Shown in pieces: positions 58,641-64,000 of a stretch of DNA of 64,000 nucleotides. The notes under the pieces are model-generated. The model was not told where the DNA came from. It ran no database searches and saw only the letters and a list, made by a program, of their open reading frames with translations. A program made the position numbers and the translations under genes. Source of the DNA: Pseudomonas sp. AL03 (GTDB lineage Bacteria; Pseudomonadota; Gammaproteobacteria; Pseudomonadales; Pseudomonadaceae); the NCBI RefSeq assembly GCF_029960815.1, contig NZ_JASBRE010000002.1, forward strand, positions 186,001 to 250,000, written 5' to 3'. Numbering within the stretch: the first letter of the stretch is position 1; each line of letters opens with the position of its first letter.

Positions 58641-58837
58641 TTTGCCGCCAGATTGTTTGGCGGCGAAGCGTTTTTAACACATATTTCTCACTTGTGCATC
58701 GCTGCTATTTGATGATTGCTAGCGATTTTTTCGTCGGTTCGGGAAGCCATTTCCTACTCAAGGGTTGATTATTCGTCGGCATGACCGCAGTAATTCGTTA
58801 CTGAAAGGGATTTCCCCTGCAAACCGAGGCCAGATTC

Positions 58838-59842
58838 ATGAGCGTTATCGATCTTCGCAGCGACACCGTCACCCAACCGACCGCAGGGATGCTTGACGCG
58901 ATGGCCGCAGCCGCCACCGGTGATGACGTTTACGGTGAAGATCCGACGGTCAATCGTCTCGAAGCCGAACTTGCAGATCAGTTGGGTTTTGCGGCGGCGC
59001 TGTTTGTTCCGACGGGCACCATGAGCAATCTGCTGGGCTTGATGGCCCATTGCGAACGCGGTGACGAGTACATCGTCGGCCAGCAGGCTCACACTTATAA
59101 GTATGAAGGCGGTGGTGCAGCGGTGCTCGGTTCGATCCAGCCGCAGCCACTGGAAGTGCAGGCGGATGGTTCGCTGGACCTGGCGCACGTCGCGGCCGCG
59201 ATCAAACCGGATGACTTCCACTTCGCCCGCACCCGTCTGCTGGCACTGGAAAACACCATGCAGGGCAAAGTCCTGCCGCTGGAGTATCTGGCCCGGGCCC
59301 GCAGTTTCACCCGTGAGCACGGGCTGGCGTTGCACCTTGACGGCGCGCGGCTGTACAACGCGGCGGTCAAGCTGGGTGTCGATGCTCGAGAGATCACCCA
59401 GTATTTCGATTCGGTCTCGGTCTGTCTGTCCAAGGGCCTGGGCGCGCCGATCGGTTCGGTGCTGTGCGGTTCGGCCGAGTTGATCGGCAAGGCACGGCGT
59501 TTGCGCAAGATGGTCGGCGGCGGTATGCGCCAGGCCGGAATTCTGGCGGCAGCCGGCTTGTATGCTTTGGAAAACAACGTTCGGCGCCTGGCCGACGACC
59601 ACGCCAATGCCCAATGGCTGGCCGAAGGCCTGCGAGCCGCGGGTTACGAGGTCGAGCCGGTGCAGACCAACATGGTTTACGTGCAGATGGGCGACAAGGC
59701 CGAGGCCATCAAGACCTTTGCCGCCGAGCGGGGCATCAAGCTCAGCGCTGCCGGTCGCCTGCGAATGGTCACGCACATGGACATCAGTCGTGCGCAAATC
59801 GGGCAGGTCGTCACTACATTTGTCGACTTTTCTCGCAACTGA
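58838..59842 (+). CDS. ltaE: Low-specificity L-threonine aldolase
   Basis: A 334-residue PLP enzyme that splits threonine or allo-threonine to glycine and acetaldehyde. It starts [18 protein letters not shown]; the PLP lysine lies in [19 protein letters not shown], and [16 protein letters not shown] carries the cofactor Asp and Arg. Length is normal. It is monocistronic, with a typical separate promoter region before alaS. Confidence 0.95.
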   Translation: MSVIDLRSDTVTQPTAGMLDAMAAAATGDDVYGEDPTVNRLEAELADQLGFAAALFVPTGTMSNLLGLMAHCERGDEYIVGQQAHTYKYEGGGAAVLGSIQPQPLEVQADGSLDLAHVAAAIKPDDFHFARTRLLALENTMQGKVLPLEYLARARSFTREHGLALHLDGARLYNAAVKLGVDAREITQYFDSVSVCLSKGLGAPIGSVLCGSAELIGKARRLRKMVGGGMRQAGILAAAGLYALENNVRRLADDHANAQWLAEGLRAAGYEVEPVQTNMVYVQMGDKAEAIKTFAAERGIKLSAAGRLRMVTHMDISRAQIGQVVTTFVDFSRN

Positions 59843-59988
59843 CCGTGTTAGCGGTCCAATTGACTGTTTGTAACGTACAAACACACTGTACCTAGTCACT
59901 AACGCCGATATAATGCGGCCCTTTGCCGTCGCCTCGTCTGTTGACGTTTCGCACAGGCTTTTGGCCGCAGCCTCCGTGGAAGAACCTA

Positions 59989-62607
59989 ATGAAAAGCGCA
60001 GAAATCCGTGAAGCCTTCCTTCGCTTCTTCGAAGAGCAAGGCCACACCCGTGTAGCCTCCAGCTCTTTGATTCCGGGCAACGACCCAACCCTGCTGTTCA
60101 CTAACGCGGGGATGAACCAGTTCAAGGACTGCTTCCTGGGCCAGGAAAAGCGCGCGTACACCCGTGCAACAAGCAGCCAGAAATGCGTGCGCGCCGGTGG
60201 CAAGAACAGTGACTTGGAAAACGTCGGTTATACCGCTCGTCACCACACGTTTTTCGAAATGCTGGGTAACTTCAGCTTCGGCGATTATTTCAAGCACGAC
60301 GCGATCACCTACGCCTGGACCTTCCTGACCGGTGTCCTGAAACTGCCCAAGGAAAAACTCTGGGTAACGGTCTATGCCTCGGATGACGAGGCCTATGACA
60401 TCTGGACCAAAGAAATCGGTGTGCCGGTCGAGCGCATGATTCGCATCGGCGACAACAAGGGCGCGCCGTACGCGTCCGACAACTTCTGGACCATGGGCGA
60501 TACCGGCCCGTGCGGCCCTTGCACCGAGATTTTCTACGATCACGGCGACCACATCTGGGGCGGCCCACCGGGTTCGCCGGAAGAAGATGGCGACCGTTAC
60601 ATCGAGATCTGGAACAACGTATTCATGCAGTTCAACCGTACCGCCGACGGCGTATTGCATCCGCTGCCAGCGCCGTCGGTAGACACCGGCATGGGTCTGG
60701 AGCGGATCAGTGCGGTGATGCAGCATGTTCACTCCAACTATGAAGTGGATCTGTTCAAGAACCTGCTGAGCGCTTCGGCCAAGGCGATTGGCTGCAGCAA
60801 CGACGACCAGTCTTCGCTCAAGGTTGTCTCCGACCACATTCGTTCGTGCGGTTTCCTGATTGCCGACGGCGTATTGCCGTCCAACGAAGGCCGCGGCTAT
60901 GTACTGCGCCGGATCATTCGTCGTGCGTGCCGTCACGGTAACAAGCTGGGCGCGACCGGTAGCTTCTTCTACAAGATCGTCGCGGCGCTGGTTGCCGAGA
61001 TGGGCGAAGCGTTCCCGGAACTCAAGCAGCAACAGGCCAGTATCGAGCGCGTGCTCAAGGCCGAAGAAGAGCAGTTCTCCAAGACCCTGGAGCACGGCCT
61101 GAAGATTCTCGAGCAGGATCTGCTGGAACTTAAAGGCACCGTAGTGCCGGGCGACGTGGTGTTCAAACTGTATGACACCTACGGTTTCCCGATGGACTTG
61201 ACCGCTGACATCGCTCGCGAACGCAACCTGACGGTCGACGAAGCCGGCTTCGAGCGCGAAATGGAAGCCCAGCGTGTGCGGGCGCGTTCGGCCAGCTCGT
61301 TCGGCCTGGACTACAACACGCTGGTCAAGGTTGACGTGGCGACCGAGTTCACCGGCTACAAGGCCACCAGCGGTTCGGCCAAAATTGTCGCTATCTATAA
61401 AGAGGGCCAGTCGGTCGACGTACTCAGTGAAGGTGAAGAGGGTGTGGTCGTTCTCAATCAGACCCCGTTCTATGCTGAGTCCGGCGGCCAGATCGGTGAC
61501 TGCGGGTATCTGCAGGCCGGCAACAGCCGTTTCGACGTGCGCGATACCACCAAGACTGGCGGTGCGTTCCTGCATCACGGTGTGCTGGCGTCGGGCAGCC
61601 TGATGATTGGTGCGCCGGTGGAGACGCATGTTGATGCTGAAGTGCGTCACGCGACTTCGTTGAACCACTCGGCGACTCACTTGCTGCATGCGGCATTGCG
61701 TCAGGTGCTGGGCGAGCACGTTCAGCAGAAAGGCTCGTTGGTCGACAGTCAGCGGCTGCGCTTTGACTTCAGCCACTTCGAAGCCATCAAGCCTGAGCAG
61801 TTGAAGGCGCTGGAAGACATCGTCAACGCCGAGATTCGCAAGAACTCCGCCGTTGAAACCGAAGAAACCGATATCGAAACCGCCAAGCAGAAGGGCGCCA
61901 TGGCGCTGTTCGGCGAGAAGTACGGCGACAGCGTGCGCGTACTGAGCATGGGCAGTGATTTCTCCGTCGAGCTGTGCGGTGGTATCCACGCCAGCCGTAC
62001 CGGCGACATCGGTCTGCTGAAAATCATCAGCGAAGGCGGTGTGGCTTCCGGCGTGCGTCGTATCGAAGCGGTCACCGGCGCCGCGGCGCTGGCATACTTG
62101 AACGCTGCTGAAGAACAACTCAAGGAAGCGGCCAACCTGGTCAAGGGTAGCCGCGACAACCTGATCGACAAGCTGTCGGCTGTGCTGGAGCGCAACCGTC
62201 TGCTGGAAAAGCAACTCGAGCAGTTGCAGGCCAAGGCAGCCAGCGCAGCAGGCGACGATCTGTCGGCTTCCGCCCTGGACGTCAAAGGCGTGAAAGTGCT
62301 GGCCGTGCGTCTGGACGGTCAGGACGGCAAGGCGCTGCTGGCGCTGGTCGATCAACTGAAAAACAAACTCGGCCGCGCAGTGATCCTGCTCGGCAGTGTC
62401 CATGAGGAAAAGGTCGTTCTGGTTGCAGGCGTAACCAAAGACCTGACTGGCCAACTCAAAGCCGGTGATTTGATGAAGCAAGCCGCTGCAGCAGTGGGCG
62501 GGAAGGGCGGTGGTCGTCCAGACATGGCGCAGGGCGGTGGTGTAGACGCTGGCGCACTGGATGCGGCATTGGCCCTGACTGTTCCATTTGTAGAGCAGGG
62601 TTTATAA
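59989..62607 (+). CDS. alaS: Alanyl-tRNA synthetase
   Basis: An 872-residue class II synthetase. The N-terminal catalytic domain starts [20 protein letters not shown] and contains [20 protein letters not shown] and [11 protein letters not shown]. The editing domain has the zinc motif [13 protein letters not shown] and [13 protein letters not shown], which removes Ser and Gly from tRNA-Ala. The C-Ala tail is glycine-rich near the end ([15 protein letters not shown]). The ATG at 59989 begins the family sequence; an AGAACC site precedes it. Confidence 0.98.
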   Translation: MKSAEIREAFLRFFEEQGHTRVASSSLIPGNDPTLLFTNAGMNQFKDCFLGQEKRAYTRATSSQKCVRAGGKNSDLENVGYTARHHTFFEMLGNFSFGDYFKHDAITYAWTFLTGVLKLPKEKLWVTVYASDDEAYDIWTKEIGVPVERMIRIGDNKGAPYASDNFWTMGDTGPCGPCTEIFYDHGDHIWGGPPGSPEEDGDRYIEIWNNVFMQFNRTADGVLHPLPAPSVDTGMGLERISAVMQHVHSNYEVDLFKNLLSASAKAIGCSNDDQSSLKVVSDHIRSCGFLIADGVLPSNEGRGYVLRRIIRRACRHGNKLGATGSFFYKIVAALVAEMGEAFPELKQQQASIERVLKAEEEQFSKTLEHGLKILEQDLLELKGTVVPGDVVFKLYDTYGFPMDLTADIARERNLTVDEAGFEREMEAQRVRARSASSFGLDYNTLVKVDVATEFTGYKATSGSAKIVAIYKEGQSVDVLSEGEEGVVVLNQTPFYAESGGQIGDCGYLQAGNSRFDVRDTTKTGGAFLHHGVLASGSLMIGAPVETHVDAEVRHATSLNHSATHLLHAALRQVLGEHVQQKGSLVDSQRLRFDFSHFEAIKPEQLKALEDIVNAEIRKNSAVETEETDIETAKQKGAMALFGEKYGDSVRVLSMGSDFSVELCGGIHASRTGDIGLLKIISEGGVASGVRRIEAVTGAAALAYLNAAEEQLKEAANLVKGSRDNLIDKLSAVLERNRLLEKQLEQLQAKAASAAGDDLSASALDVKGVKVLAVRLDGQDGKALLALVDQLKNKLGRAVILLGSVHEEKVVLVAGVTKDLTGQLKAGDLMKQAAAAVGGKGGGRPDMAQGGGVDAGALDAALALTVPFVEQGL

Positions 62608-62698
62608 GGCAGTGTGTCCGGCCCGCAGTCTAGTGGCGGGCCTTAACGCTGTTTGAGTGATTATTTGGGCGCCCTTCATGGGCAGAGGCGGCTTTGAA

Positions 62699-63940
62699 AT
62701 GGCTTTGATCGTACAGAAATTTGGAGGCACCTCGGTCGGCACTGTCGAGAGAATCGAGCAGGTCGCCGACAAGGTTAAGAAATTCCGCGAGGCCGGCGAT
62801 GACCTGGTGGTTGTGCTGTCTGCAATGAGCGGCGAAACCAACCGTCTGATCGATCTGGCCAAGCAAATCAGTGGCGACGGCCAACCGGTTCCTCGTGAGC
62901 TGGATGTGATCGTCTCCACCGGTGAGCAGGTAACGATTGCGCTGTTGGCCATGGCGCTGATCAAGCGCGGCGTGCCAGCGGTGTCTTACACAGGCAGTCA
63001 GGTGCGGATTCTGACGGACAGCGCTCATAACAAAGCGCGTATCTTGCAGATTGATGAACAGAAGATTCGGGGTGACCTGAAGGCCGGTCGTGTGGTTGTT
63101 GTCGCCGGCTTCCAGGGCGTCGACGAACACGGCAACATTACTACCCTCGGTCGTGGCGGTTCCGACACCACGGGTGTGGCACTGGCGGCAGCCTTGAAGG
63201 CTGACGAATGCCAGATATACACCGATGTCGACGGCGTCTACACCACCGACCCGCGTGTGGTGTCCGTGGCTCAGCGCCTGGACAAGATTACCTTCGAAGA
63301 GATGCTGGAAATGGCCAGCCTCGGTTCCAAGGTGTTGCAGATCCGTGCGGTGGAATTCGCCGGTAAGTACAACGTTCCGCTGCGCGTACTGCACAGCTTC
63401 AAGGAGGGTCCGGGCACCCTCATTACTATTGATGAAGAGGAAACCATGGAACAGCCGATCATTTCCGGCATCGCTTTCAACCGCGATGAAGCCAAGCTGA
63501 CCATCCGTGGCGTGCCAGACACCCCGGGCGTTGCATTCAAGATTCTCGGCCCGATCAGTGCCGCGAACATCGAAGTGGATATGATCGTGCAGAATGTTGC
63601 GCACGATAACACCACCGACTTCACCTTCACCGTGCACCGCAATGACTTCCAGGCAGCGCAAACCGTGCTGGAAAACACCGCTCGCGAGATCGGTGCCCGT
63701 GAAGTCGTTGGCGATATCAAGATTGCCAAGGTGTCGATCGTCGGTGTGGGCATGCGCTCCCACGCAGGCGTGGCCAGCCGCATGTTCGAATCCCTGGCCA
63801 AGGAGAGCATCAACATCCAGATGATCTCGACTTCGGAGATCAAAGTCTCTGTAGTGATCGAAGAGAAGTACCTGGAACTGGCTGTGCGCGCTCTGCACAC
63901 GGCTTTCGAACTGGACGCGCCGGCCCGTCAGGGCGAGTGA
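62699..63940 (+). CDS. lysC: Aspartokinase
   Basis: A 413-residue kinase for the first step of lysine, threonine and methionine synthesis. It starts MALIVQKFGGTSVGTVERIE (nucleotide motif KFGGTS) and contains GRGGSDTTGVALAAALKADE. Two C-terminal ACT domains (about 265-413) give feedback control. An in-frame ATG at 63446 (residue 250) has AGAGG five bases upstream, so a C-terminal beta chain may also be made, as in other alpha2beta2 aspartokinases. The gene is followed by a terminator. Confidence 0.96.
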   Translation: MALIVQKFGGTSVGTVERIEQVADKVKKFREAGDDLVVVLSAMSGETNRLIDLAKQISGDGQPVPRELDVIVSTGEQVTIALLAMALIKRGVPAVSYTGSQVRILTDSAHNKARILQIDEQKIRGDLKAGRVVVVAGFQGVDEHGNITTLGRGGSDTTGVALAAALKADECQIYTDVDGVYTTDPRVVSVAQRLDKITFEEMLEMASLGSKVLQIRAVEFAGKYNVPLRVLHSFKEGPGTLITIDEEETMEQPIISGIAFNRDEAKLTIRGVPDTPGVAFKILGPISAANIEVDMIVQNVAHDNTTDFTFTVHRNDFQAAQTVLENTAREIGAREVVGDIKIAKVSIVGVGMRSHAGVASRMFESLAKESINIQMISTSEIKVSVVIEEKYLELAVRALHTAFELDAPARQGE

Positions 63941-63951
63941 TGCGTTTGCCG

Positions 63952-63986
63952 AAGGGCGCGGTCTGACCGCGCCCTTTGTTTTTTTG
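63952..63986 (+). terminator. Rho-independent terminator of lysC
   Basis: AAGGGCGCGG pairs with CCGCGCCCTT around a five-base loop, followed by TGTTTTTTTG. Confidence 0.95.
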
Positions 63987-64000
63987 AATGGTGCGACCCG

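Overview
The window looks like the core chromosome of a fluorescent-group Pseudomonas. The grounds are high GC with strong third-position GC bias, Pseudomonas-type gene orders (gcsR-gcvH-gcvP, aotJQMOP-argR next to aruCFGDB-aruE, alaS-lysC) and many GC-rich REP-type inverted repeats between genes. All calls come from reading the sequence; no database search was run.

Layout. 1-4432 (minus): glycine cleavage genes gcvP (cut by the window edge) and gcvH, with their enhancer-binding regulator gcsR. The intergenic region has a textbook sigma-54 promoter and three 18-bp operators. 4572-5951: a LysR regulator divergent from a small PACE-type efflux protein. 6001-8526: three consecutive broken genes (SDR oxidoreductase, LysR regulator, phosphate transporter). 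8675-14559: zntB, a chemoreceptor, a PepSY protein, periplasmic glpQ and small unknowns. 14684-18329: an ABM/glutamine-amidotransferase-like pair with a divergent LysR, then a TetR/MBL-fold pair whose shared promoter seems to have been deleted. 18443-25283: a secreted amidase, two tandem HTH proteins behind a LexA-like box, periplasmic beta-glucosidase bglX, an AraC regulator and a TauE/SafE exporter. 25373-27478: three accessory genes of unknown role.

27642-31020 is the most interesting metabolic unit: a LysR regulator divergent from an operon of a clavaminate-synthase-like Fe(II)/2-oxoglutarate oxygenase, a TSUP exporter and a YbaK-type aminoacyl-tRNA deacylase. One reading is 'make, export and proofread' a modified amino acid. 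31264-34255 is a small defence island: a McrA-like HNH endonuclease and an AT-rich two-domain anti-phage dCTP deaminase, next to the remnant of a disrupted regulator and directly downstream of nrdB.

34320-39050 holds nrdB, a DUF2790 protein with a decayed repeat-protein remnant, and acs. 39424-57791 is the arginine regulon: the Aot uptake system and ArgR, then the whole arginine succinyltransferase catabolic pathway (aruC, F, G, D, B, E), with ArgR half-sites before aotJ and aruC. A 1571-residue toxin/effector-like protein with a DUF6543-like N-terminus and two leucine-rich-repeat modules lies between argR and aruC. 57860-63940 holds an FMN-riboswitch-linked lumazine synthase paralogue, ltaE, alaS and lysC. 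No tRNA, rRNA, CRISPR array or complete insertion sequence was seen.
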